Source: Oryzias latipes
Taxonomy: Eukaryota; Chordata; Actinopteri; Beloniformes; Adrianichthyidae
Reading direction: 5' to 3'
DNA: 64,000 nucleotides
Assembly (NCBI RefSeq): GCF_002234675.1
Contig: NC_019859.2
Span: 9,327,983 to 9,391,982, forward strand
The position numbers and the translations under genes are program-made. The notes below the pieces were generated by a model. That model was given only the letters and a program-made list of their open reading frames with translations. It was not told where the DNA came from and did not search any database. This document shows positions 12,366 through 24,000 of the stretch, one piece after another; the stretch's first letter is position 1, and each line of letters begins with the position of its first letter.

Positions 12366-14027
12366 TTTTTAATGATTTAAACTTTATTCATTTCTAAATA
12401 CAAAATTACAATAGTCCACACAAAGACAGAATACAGAATAGAGATGCAGTTTACTGTGGAAAAAAACAACAACCCCATAACTTTCAAAAAACCAAACAAA
12501 AACAAAAGAAAATTTGAAAAGACATACCTAAACCAGCAAAAAAACAAATAGATGCCAAATCTGACAGTGAGCCCTTACACATGCGTAAATAGATATAACA
12601 TTACATAACTTAGAGTCGAGATCATTTCTGGTTTTTAGAGCTGGAGATGTCGTTAACCTGTGTGTTCAAAATAGTGAGACCGTTTACTGTTGAAGTCATT
12701 CATTCTGTTCAGTAATCTATATGATAACCTCTCTAGCACTGCAAGTTGACCCAGAGAGGTCTGCCAGTGGGTAAGTGATGGAGTCGATAGGCCCTTCCAT
12801 TCTTTCACTAACCCAGCATTACCGTTGTTTGGATCAACTGTGAGAGAGGAGATGGTAGACGACTGAGAACTGAGGGGTCCCCTAGAACATAAAGTCTGCT
12901 ATTTAAGGGGACGTCTTGACCAACCACCTTCTCCACCTCATTGTGTATGGATGACCAGTAGCTCTGGACTATGGGGCATTCCCAAAGCATGCGTGGAAGA
13001 GTGCCTGTAGTATTCTGACACTTCCAACAGGTAGATGTTTTTGATAATCCCACCTTGTGCAGCCTGCTGGGTGTCCAGTAAATTATATGTAGGACCTTAA
13101 ATTGAACCAGTCTTGTTTGTAATTCCCTTGAAATTGTTTTAATATTTTTGGTTATCCCTTTCCATTCTGCCTCTGTAAAATGAATATTTGAATCAGTTTC
13201 CCAGGTTGTCTTGAGGAATAATGTGTTGGTGTCAGAAGTTGTCAAAAGCATCCTATAATCAGCTGCAGCTTTATGTCCACGTCTAAATGCTGCTTTGATG
13301 TCCTCTAAAATGCTGCAACTTGATGGGACTGTAGTGATGGAACCGAAAGTTGTTACTAGCATGTGTCGCAACAGCAGATATCTCCAGAAATCTTGCAGAG
13401 GTAAGTTGAAATCCTGCCTTAGCTTTTCAAATGATTTGAGTGTATTATTATCATTTAAGTCGCTTAATGTAAGTACTCCTTCCTGGAACCAAGAGTTCCA
13501 GAAAAAGGTTGTTTTGCCTAAGCAGAGTTTGTGATTATGCCAGATACCTGCAGCCAGGTGAAGGTGTGGGTCGAATCTAAAGATTTTGGCAACTTTTTCC
13601 CATATACCCTTAAGATGTGACAGGACAGGATGTGACTTGGAATGGGGAGCTAGATTAGTTGACAGTGTCAGTGGGGAATTAGCCATATTTTCTAGAGGAA
13701 ACCAAGGGGGAGCTCTCTCAGGTGGTAGGAACACAATGTGCTAGATGCCTAAGAGAAAAGGCATAGTGATAGTACAGTAAGTTAGGCATTCCAAGTCCGC
13801 CCCTTTCAGCACTATTCTGCAGTTTCCTCAGGTGTAGCCTTGGTTTCTTATTGTTCCATATAAATAAATTGCAAAGCTTGTCAAACGGTTTAAAATATGT
13901 AACAGGGATATGAACTGGTAACGCTTGCAATAAATAGTTAAACTTGGGAGTGCAGGCCATTTTGATTATATTTACTTTACCCCACATAGAAAGATAAAGC
14001 TGAGACCAACGTTCTGTCAATCTTCAT
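12366..14027 (-). mobile_element. 5'-truncated L1/Tx1-type LINE, 3' part of ORF2
   Basis: On the minus strand, a frame at 14020-13718 and then one at 13734-12808 together encode the C-terminal part of an L1/Tx1-type reverse transcriptase protein. Recognisable blocks are LSMWGKVNIIKM, FIWNNKKPRLHLRKLQ and GGLGMPNLLYYHYAF, then a long tail with a late Cys-rich segment (TCWKCQNTTGTLPRMLWECP). The switch of frame near 13720-13735 shows a frameshift, so the copy is dead. The catalytic RT core and endonuclease are missing (5' truncation near 14027). The 3' end lies at 12366 beside a short T run on the + strand. Confidence 0.85.
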
Positions 14028-14109
14028 TCTGAAATCCTGCCTCATCTGCTGCTGATCACCTGGATCAGGTGTCATAGCCAACAAGGAGCTTCAAAAGCAG
14101 AAAAGTTGG

Positions 14110-14660
14110 AAAACATGAAGGACACTGGGTCACGGAGCCTGGAGTTCAAGACCTGTGACTTAAAAGTCAACAATCCAGAGCAAACAGTGTGAAAGAGGTG
14201 TAAAGAATGAATCTGGGGGTTTTAGATGTGATGTGTGACGTAAGAGTGTTAAAGACTGTGATGAGAGCAGCCATGTTAGAAACAATGATTCAGAGAAAGA
14301 AACAGGAGTGCTGAGGATGAGTAGGATCAGAGAGGAATACATTAGAGGAAGAGCTCAGCTTTTGGAGATAAATACAGGAAAGCTGGCTGAGTTTGGATCA
14401 CACCTCCAGGAAGGACACCTAGAGTGACACCAAAGAGCAGGTCCATGGATGCAGGGATGGAGGATATGAGATTTTTTATAATAAGAAGAATAATAAGAAA
14501 AAAAATAATTATTATCACACATTCTTCTTATTGTTGTTGTTGTTGTTGTTGACATGAGAGTGGTTTGAGTAAGAAAGATGCAGAAGATAAGGTTAGAAGG
14601 AGGCGGATGACTCGCTTTGGCGACCCCTAAAGGGAGCAGCCGACAGGATTTAGCATGAGA
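14110..14660 (+). mobile_element. RTE-type LINE, decayed 3' end
   Basis: Frame-broken remnants of the RTE ORF2 C-terminus: an SRIREEYIRG-like block near 14315-14350, then KKDAEDKVRRRRMTRFGDP near 14573-14628. The latter matches the usual DAEDRVRWRxxIRxGDP ending, and the tail GGCGACCCCTAAAGGGAGCAG follows. Several stops lie between. A TTG-rich simple repeat (14527-14550) is embedded. Confidence 0.7.
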
Positions 14661-14837
14661 GACGTGGAAGAACCGGAAGTTAAAAACAAATATAATGCAT
14701 TTTACTTGGTTTTATAATTCACTTAAAATGATACCAGTTCTATTTATATTTAAGTAGCTTTTATTTAGTTGTATGCGTTAATTTTCCTGTTAAAAAAAAA
14801 TCATTTTGACACGTCGGTGCATCTTATTGTGAAAATA

Positions 14838-14856
14838 AACCGGAAGTCGCCATCTA
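14838..14856 (+). promoter_or_regulatory. jpt1 promoter ETS/YY1-type motif
   Basis: ACCGGAAGTCGCCATCT, 170 bp upstream of the jpt1 start codon, combines an ETS core (CCGGAAGT) with a YY1-type GCCATCT, a frequent pairing in TATA-less vertebrate promoters. The assignment to jpt1 rests on position. Confidence 0.5.
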
Positions 14857-15022
14857 AACTGTTTCTCCTTGTCCCTTTTTGAGGCAGGTGGATGCAAAGA
14901 ACTGAAAATTGTTAGCTAGCACATACAACAATGGCATCTTAAATTTCCCCCACCACAAGTGTAGGTTACGTCTGTTGTTATAGTATATAAATAATCCTTA
15001 GTATTTAAAAACAAAAAGAGAA

Positions 15023-18000
15023 ATGACGACCACTACGACATATCAAGGGATGGAGCCCGGCGCTAAAAGCAGTTCCAGGTAAAAGATGTCCTTTAGACCG
15101 AACCCGTTAGCTGTCATGTAACCAACAAGTTTAGCATCTTATTTAAGCCTTCATTTGTTAATCGAACATATACTTGTAGAGTTATCTTTTTTAAATTGCT
15201 AGCTTTATCCCTAAAAGCTTGGAGTGAAGGGCTGTGGTTGAGGATAAACCATACCAAAATATTTCTATTGATGCAGCAATGCATGATGATGATGTTAGCA
15301 ATCTGCACCATGCGGCTCCCTCCCTGTGTCTCCTTTGTTAATCGGCGGTTTCCCGTTTAATGGGCAGAATGAGGCTGTAAATGGTGTTGTAGGCCTCGCA
15401 GAAATGTCTTCTTTTGTCTGTTACCGCCTCAGTTTTCCTTCGATTCCACGTGTAGAACATAAGGTCGGTCTGTTGAACTGGGTGGGGTCTGCGCAGAATC
15501 ACAAGATGATTGAGTCTCATCCATGCGAGGGCTCTTCTTCAGCTGGCAACACCTCCAAATGTCAGCAGGTTGCATACATACATACATACATATAGATGTA
15601 GATCTATAGATAGAGAGATATACATATACTTTCTTTTGATATGGTTGTTATAGTCGATGATTGGTTCATTTTGAACGATCCTTTTCGATTCGATTGACTG
15701 ATCTATGACCGATCCAGGACGTCTTTGGCCAAAATTAAACCAATGTCACTCAGAGGTATTTATTTTAGTTTCCTAAAATTCAGTCCATTGTTGTTTTCCA
15801 CATCAAAATTAGGAAAAACAGAACATTATTAGAACATTAAACTACACTGTACGGTCACGCTTCTTTGCAAAATTCAAAGTGTTTCCACAGATTGGACTGA
15901 AATGATGGCTTGATCATTTTTTACTGCCGTCTAGCGTGTGTTGTCCGCTGTGATGCTCGTTTTTACGTTATAGTAAAAATCCAAATGGTATTTTCCAATA
16001 TCGGGAGCCGGTTTAGCTCGTGCTGGTTTGCGGCGCCTTCCGTCCGTGAAACCAGGGTTCGAATCCGGGCTGCTACCTGTTCCCTTCTCTACTTCTGTGC
16101 CGGTCCCAAGCCCAGTTGCTTTGAGAAGGTTGCGTCAGGAAGGGCATCCGGCGTAAAACATTGCCAAGTTTACCATGCGACTTTTTCGCTGTGGCGACCC
16201 CTGATGGGAAAAAGCCGAAAGAGAAAGAAGATTTTCCAATATCGATATAATTTACTTATTTCATGTTGAAACTATTTTATAGTATATAGTATAGTTCGTT
16301 TTGATTCGATTAAAAACTTGCTTCACCAATTCGATCTTGCTGGATCTTAGGATGAATCAACTCATTGATTAATAGATTTATTGTTAGCCAACTTTTGTTT
16401 AACTACACTATGTATTGAAAAATCAATCTAGATATGACAGTAGTGGTTCAAAACCACAGATATGAACGAGATTATGTTGGTAAAAATGTATGAAATTGGT
16501 CGGGAAGTAAGCAAACAAACTTTGTCAGTTTGTTTTCTTGTCATGGTGTCTACTGTCTTTGACTTTCCATGTACATGTGATGCAAACAAAAAGTCGTCCA
16601 ATCTGAATAAATTAATGACAATTTTTTTAACCACAACGAACAAGAAAATCTAAAAATGACAGGTTGTTATTTCTGAAACTGTTGGTTCAAAGACATTTTG
16701 TTCTTGTTCCTGGGAAGTTTCGCTGTGGCAAAAGTTAAACTTTTCTTGAAGATGGGTCTTCTCCTTTTTTTTTTATACATCTGGTATAAAGTAAAACAGT
16801 ATTTCAGATATGGAGTATCAAACAAACAGTCAGATAAGGTGGTGGTAGTGTGATGGTCTGGGACTGTTTGCTGTTTCAGGTCTTAGACGATGTCCTGCAG
16901 TAAAAGGAACTCAAAATTCTGCTGAAGAAAAATCTGAAGCACTAAAATAAAACGTTCCCTCTTCAAGCTCAAGCCAAAACAAACGTTGTTGAGTTTTGCA
17001 ACAGAACCAAAACACATCAGCCAGTTCATCCGGCTTGGGCCTGTGACCCTAAAAGGGAGTTCATGCTTGAAAACAGTCTAATGTGGCTGAATTCCAACAG
17101 CTCTGCAAAGCTGAGGGGCTCAAGATTCCTCCACAATGCTGAAAGACTAATCACTTATTGGAAACACACCAGCATAAGCACATTGCAGTCCAAACCACTG
17201 TAACACTGTTTTACTTTACTGTTTTTTACTTTTGTACTACTAGATCTTGCGTCAGAATGCAAGATTGCCAATTTTTTTTTCTCTGCATGTAGTCCAGCAA
17301 CTTTAAACGGCTGCATTTTCTTGAGTGCCAACAGAATAGAATGCATTTAAAGATTTTTAACTTTCAAGTTTAAACTTGACTTTCCTGTAATGGATTTTAT
17401 TTACAGGGACATTGCCTTCATAAATCTGTCACTAAGTAGTTTCATTGGTGACGTAAAAGTCATACCTGCAAAGCCCTTTGCAAAAGTCTCTCACAGCCTA
17501 ACCCAGACTTGATCAGACGTCTGTCTAGTAAATAAAGGTATATCCATCATTTGCTATTTAATCCCATGGCTTTGTTAGTAAAGTTTCTGTAGAAACTCCT
17601 TAGTTTTTCATTTATCGCATGAATGGCCATGTGACCTATTTAGAGCACGACGAGAAAGAAAAGCAGGGAAGAGAAGTTAGTGAGTATCAAAGTTCGATGA
17701 GGAAAAACTGCCCATTTCTTGTGTTTACCTGCTGTTTTGTCTGGACCTCGTGAAAGCGCTGGCAGCCAAACTAAGCAGGAAGTATTTAAAAAAATATGTA
17801 GTTATCAATATTTGCAAGCCAATCCAACAAAAAAAGGGGAAAAACCAGTCTCGTAAAGAATTAATATAATTTAAAATGTCCTATTTCAAAGCAGGACTGA
17901 CAATTCTGAAGAACGTATTGCATTTTGTGAAGCGGTTTATGTTGCAACATGTTTATTGTGACTGTAGAGCATTATTTGTCTTTCCAACTATTTGAAACCA

Positions 18001-21000
18001 CCTCTCTTAGGTGTGTTTGATTCTATTCACTGTACCAGAGTGATTCACCTTATTTCCTAATATGCTTGAATGTACTGCTTAAATAAATTGGTTTGGGCGT
18101 TTTACCTGCAGCACTGATATATTTTATTTTATTTTGTTTCTGATTATTGGTGGAAAAACACAAAGCTAATACCCAGATTTTATTTTCCCTTTTGTCTTTT
18201 TTCAGGGTTCTGCGCCCGCCCGGTGGGGGCTCCAACATTTCATTCGGCGCAGATGAAGAGAAGCCCCCCGTCCGGAAAAACAAGATGGCATCCAGTGTTT
18301 TTGCTGAGCCAGAAGACCCTTATGCCAATCGAAGGAACAACCCACCAGGTACAGATCTACCCTTCCTCCTCATGACGTGAAAGCTGCATTCTAGCGGTTT
18401 ATAGGTCTCCAAACAATATTAACCTAGAGCTTTTTACGCTAGAATTAAAACATATTTTTAGTGCCAATTTCCTCTGTAAGCTGGAAAATGGAATTTAAGT
18501 CAAAGTTGTGTTGCAATAAAATACATTTTTCATTACAGATTCTTCCTGTCAGTTAATCTACAACAGTGTCTCTAATTTTTGATGCTGGAAATTGAGCAAT
18601 TGAATTGGAGTCAAATGAATCTAGATCATAACTTGCTGAAGCTTAAATGGCCTAAAGGTGTCCATCATTGCTGAATAATGCACATACATTGCTATAAATG
18701 TCTATGGAAGTGGGTGTTGAAACTTAGCGTGAAAAAAAGTGTTGGGGTGGTGGAAATAGAAACCTTTTTTAAAATAGAATTTGCATTTATATTAGAGAAA
18801 TGTTTCATAAAGTTGACAAAATTCTAAAGAACCAATCTTTGTAACACATATTTATTAATTATATTGCATCCCATTTTTATGGGATGGTGGTGAAATTTGT
18901 GTGGCGATGTTGCAAAATGTTGCTTCAGGGATGGATGTGGGACCTAATTAGTGGATAAATTCATGCAGAATGAAGCTCTAATGAATGAAGCACAATTGAA
19001 TCCAGAAAAAAACAACAAAAGCTACTTTTACTGGAAATGAAAAGAACAGGAACTATATTTGGACTGGAAAAACAGGCCATGACTGAAGGATAAAGATAAA
19101 GGAGTAAAGTAAACAAAGGTTACTGAATGCTGAGAAAGCAGAAACACAGCTGACATTCTGAGTAAAAACTTAAAAAGGACAGAACTCAACAAAATTAAAG
19201 AAGTTCAAAAAAACCTGAACTGACAAAAGTCAAGCGCCTTAAAAAAAAAAGTCCAAAAAACAAGAAAAAAATTGAAACACCCAGAAATATGAGGAACAAA
19301 TATTTTTAAGCCGTGACGAAACTGTTATACAACTGATACTATGTTTGCCTTGGGGTTTTTTGGGGGGAATTTAGAAAACTTCACTGCTATCTCCAAACTT
19401 GCTGACATCTGTAGGCTGTGACTTTTATCTTGCAGACTTTAAAAAGTATTTTTTTAAAATCAAGTCTTGAGCATTCATCAAAAATACACATTTATAAAGG
19501 AATACTTTACCATTTCTACAACTATTAATATTAATACTACTAGTTATCCCTCTACTGCCGCAACTAGAATAGAATAAAACTTTATTGATTCTACAAAGAG
19601 GACATTACCTTGTTAGCATAGTTCTATTAAAAACAGCATATGGATAATAAAAACACAAAAAATGCACTTAATAACAACAATGATTGTTCAGTCAGTGTCT
19701 GTGAGGCATTGTAGAGGCTAATAGCTGACAGGAAGAAGGATGTGCGAAAGCGCCCCTTCCTGCGGCGAGATGGTAGGGTCGCTGCATGGTCTCTGCATAG
19801 TCTCATGCAGTGGATAATTTTGAGTTATTATTCAATGAATGCCCTCTAAGTTGTATAGTTACACAACCATTTGCATTTAATGACATGTGCATAGTCACCT
19901 CTGACTTTACATGAAGGATTTTGTAGCTCAGAACTTGACATCCTTTGTTTGACTTATTGCACATTTGGAAATTTGTCTTTGCGTCACCGCTTGACCAAGA
20001 TGTGCTTCTTCTCATTTCCTTTTTCTTTACTTCTCTTATTTTATTTTAAGGGGACTAACTCGGCAAACGCAGAAAATCTTTTCATTAATACGAACTTCAT
20101 GAAAACTTCTCAAAAATTCTTTACATGAGAATTTCTCCAGAAATAATTACTTGGTGTTTTTCTTATTTTATGTTACCTGAATGCCTCTGCCACCACTAAA
20201 AGCTTACAGAGATGATCAACAGCTTGTTTTAGTGAAACCACTCCAGAAAAAGTTTTTCTTCAAACACACAAGTAATCTGTTTATATATTTTGTCATTGAA
20301 AATCACAAATTTTTTTTTTTTTTAATTTGTACCAGTAAATTTAGGCTGCGTGGAAACCATTAATGAGCTTTCCTGAAAACTAACAAATGTCAACATAAAA
20401 TAATTAAAGATCAGGACTGCTTCAGTAAGTTGATTTGTAAGCATGACATGGATGTGTGTGGACATTCCTGTTAACCAGTAAGTAGCTTAACTTGGGTTTG
20501 TTTTATTCTTACTTCTTCATTGGTCATGATAGTTTGTTGGCAGGCATGACACAGTCATGTTCTTTAGCAAGGTGACATGACATTTCCATTTTGGAATCTA
20601 GACCTAGTCTAACTTTGACATTTTTGGTATATCGCCAGATATATCGCCAGAATATCAGCTCTGTGTTCATCCAAACAGGGTAACACTGAGTAGTTAGGAA
20701 TATGAAAGATCATAAAATACTTTTTTCTTTGTGTTTATTTGATTCTAATAAAGACACTTTGATGATAATGACAGTACCGCTATATCTGCAGTTTTAGCAG
20801 ATACCGGTAGATCTGTTTTTTTGAAAAGTCCCGCACCTTTCAATTGTCTCCACCAATCATTCTTGGAGCCTTAATCATACGTCATCAGTCTGACCAGTCA
20901 GAAGAGGTTAAATTCATCACTTCCTTGTTCTGATTTGGCTCAAGAAATTCTCTCAGTCCCAACAAAAATACCAGCTAAAGCTCGTCCTTAGCAGTGTAGC

Positions 21001-24000
21001 TCCCCGCAGAATCCAGTGTCAGACCGTGGAAAAATTGAACAAAATAATAAAGCTCAGAGAAGCGAGTCTGTCTGGCATTGGGGTCAGTTCTTGCACTACA
21101 TCTCCCATGATGCATTGGGTTAAAGTAACAGCAGTAAAGTAACAGTCTCTGCAATGACGCTACTCTATTAACTGTCGTAAAGCACAACAAATACACACAT
21201 TAGTCTGTTTTAACAGTTTTCTCATCTTGTTGATGAAATCAGCGATAAACAGTTTGGTTTTCCTTCATGATTTGTGTTTATCATTAACAGCCAGACATCC
21301 TATTGTTTGGTCCAAGTCATGTTTCTAACTAGTTTTCTAACAATATGTGTAATCAAGTAGAAATTCAACCTCACTTTTGAAAAATTTGAAGAGTTAAGCT
21401 TAAATATAAGCAATAACAAAAGAAAAGAATCAGGATTAAGGCTAAGTGGCCAACAGACATATTTAAACTAAATTGAAACCATTTATTCGACCAAAAAGAA
21501 ATAAAACATTTTTGGTAAAGTTACATTTGTGATTAAGACAAAAGAAAAACTTATTAAACCTCATCGTTTTCACTTTTTATGTGGTTACAATTGAACCCAA
21601 ACATGCATAAAATGTTGGTCTTTTTTGTGTAAAATTTTTACGCATGTTGTGATCATATAAACTAAAAAATAAATAGACCACTGTTTAGAAAAAAGTGAGG
21701 TTAGATAAAATTGCTTGTTAATAAACTGAAAGGAAAAACAACTACCTGGACAAGTTTTCAGTTAATTTAGTTGAAAATTATAATTGAAAACTATCACAAC
21801 TTTTATTACAACATATAGGAAGAACAGGTGCAACATCCTGTTTTTTTCTGCCTCAATTATTATAAAAAATGCACGTGAGATCTTGGAGGGAATGTACAGA
21901 CTATGGAGTCTCCATTTTTACATTTTTGGATGCTGGTGTGCTGCAGGATGTTTGTCAAGGAAAAAGTGTACCTTGGCTTAAAAAAGGTTGAAAAACACTG
22001 GTTTAGCGCAACGATACAATTTACTGTATTAATGCTCAGCTTTTTGTATCATCACTAATTACTTGTGTGCAAAGAATATCAGTAATAATCACCCAGCGCA
22101 TGAAACTTGACACACGTTTGTACACATGCAAATAAGAAAAATATAATCAAGTTCAGGAGGAAAACAAGCAGCTACTATTTGTTTTGGACATCACTTCTTC
22201 TCCTGCATTGCTGCCGGTAGCAAATACTGATGCACACACCTACAGTGTCGTCTACCGGTTGTAATAGGGAACAACCACCAAATGGCAACCGTTAAGTAGT
22301 AGGAAAATAACGACTGTGCCTATTTATGTTTAAAAAAAAATCACAAACAAGTCATTGCTGAGTATAGGCTGCACCCCTGTCCAAACTATGAAAAAAAAAC
22401 ACGACTTTTATGAAAAACATGGTAATATAAACAGTCAAAGGTTTCATTAATTTCCTTTCACATAATTACACATGTTAATCAACACAGCCTTGGTTTATTA
22501 TATTTATTTTTGTATGGAACGAAATGTCCGATGGAGTGCGCATGTTATTTTATAGGCTTATAGTTAGTAGGAATTTTCGTTGTTAGGTGCCTGCATGTGC
22601 TTTTCTTCAGGACAGAAAGGATGTGGCCAGTTAACCCTTTAACACCCGGAGAGACAGAAACAAAAACAATGATGGGGTGTCTAAAAAATACATAAACATC
22701 ATAAACAACTGCCATACATACAAAATAAAACCACAGTAGTATAAGTTTGTTAAATCAACCTTTAAACATGAATGTTTTGTTAGTTTCACTTGTTAACATT
22801 GGATTAAAAGGGGACATGTGATTTCTTGATGAACTGACTCAGTGTTAGGTAATCGCCATTTGAGTTACAGTTTCACAAACTCTAAAATGATTACTGATGC
22901 TGAGACTCACATCCCATTTGAAGCCAGTCCTCAGGGTCAAAGTACAACATGTTTGGTTTTGATGTAAACAACAAATCCAAATCCATTAATTCTGCATCTG
23001 GCTCAAGTCACAAGAAAGTCACTGGATCCTTGCTTGGAATTTTTGATCTCATACCACCTTAAAGACACACCACAGAGTGCCAGTACACCACGTCTTTAAC
23101 AGTCTACTGAAAAACCTAATGAAGCAGTACTGGCCATTTTTCTATTTACATGAAACGTGCCGGCTCTGACGTCCCCCGGCAAAACTAGGCTTGTGATGGC
23201 ACATGGGCTATTGGAACAAGAAATGGACTAGACGTGAGAACAAGGTTCTGTTGGAATGCAACTAGACAAGTAATTCTACTCAGAGAGGTTACATGCAGAG
23301 AATGCAACTGATAATAGATGGTTCAAAATCACAATCAATGCTAACTGCCAAGCAACTAGTAGCTCAATGTTCCAACATTCACTAATGGCAACTCCTATCA
23401 CAACTTGAGATGCAGCGGTACAACACAATTACAACATTAGAAAGCCAAAACACCAGATCAGAGAGGAGGCTGTACCACACTCCCACCCTGTGCAAACTAC
23501 AGATACGCTGATCGAGGCAGCAACTGACATGAAAGACAAGATCATGTCTAGAATGAACACCAGGAAACCCAGACTGGGTTACCTGGGTTGCCAAATACAT
23601 GAGCATTGGTAGAGATTCCAGAGGAGCCAAATACCAACTCCTGGTTGACAGAACAGTCGCTCAAGACTGCAGGTCACCCCACACCAACCTGTGCACTGCC
23701 TGGATTGATTACAATAAAGCCTATGACTCAAGGCAACACACGTGGATCACTGAATCCTTGGAGCTGTACAACATCAATAGAACTCTACGAGCCTTCATAG
23801 GAAACTCAATGAAGCTCCGGAAAACCATCCTTAAGGCCAATGGCAAGCCACTTGCACAAGTGTCCAACAAATGAGGCATATACCAAGGCAACGCTCTGTC
23901 CCCACTGCTGTTCTGCATAGGTCTGAATCCTCTCAGCCAAATAACTAACGAGATTGACTATGGATACTGACTCAGATATGTGGCCACCATCAGTCAACTC

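Noticed and set aside
16004-16080. Second tRNA-like sequence
   Set aside because: Head of a SINE with a 14-bp target duplication and RTE-type tail, not a tRNA gene.
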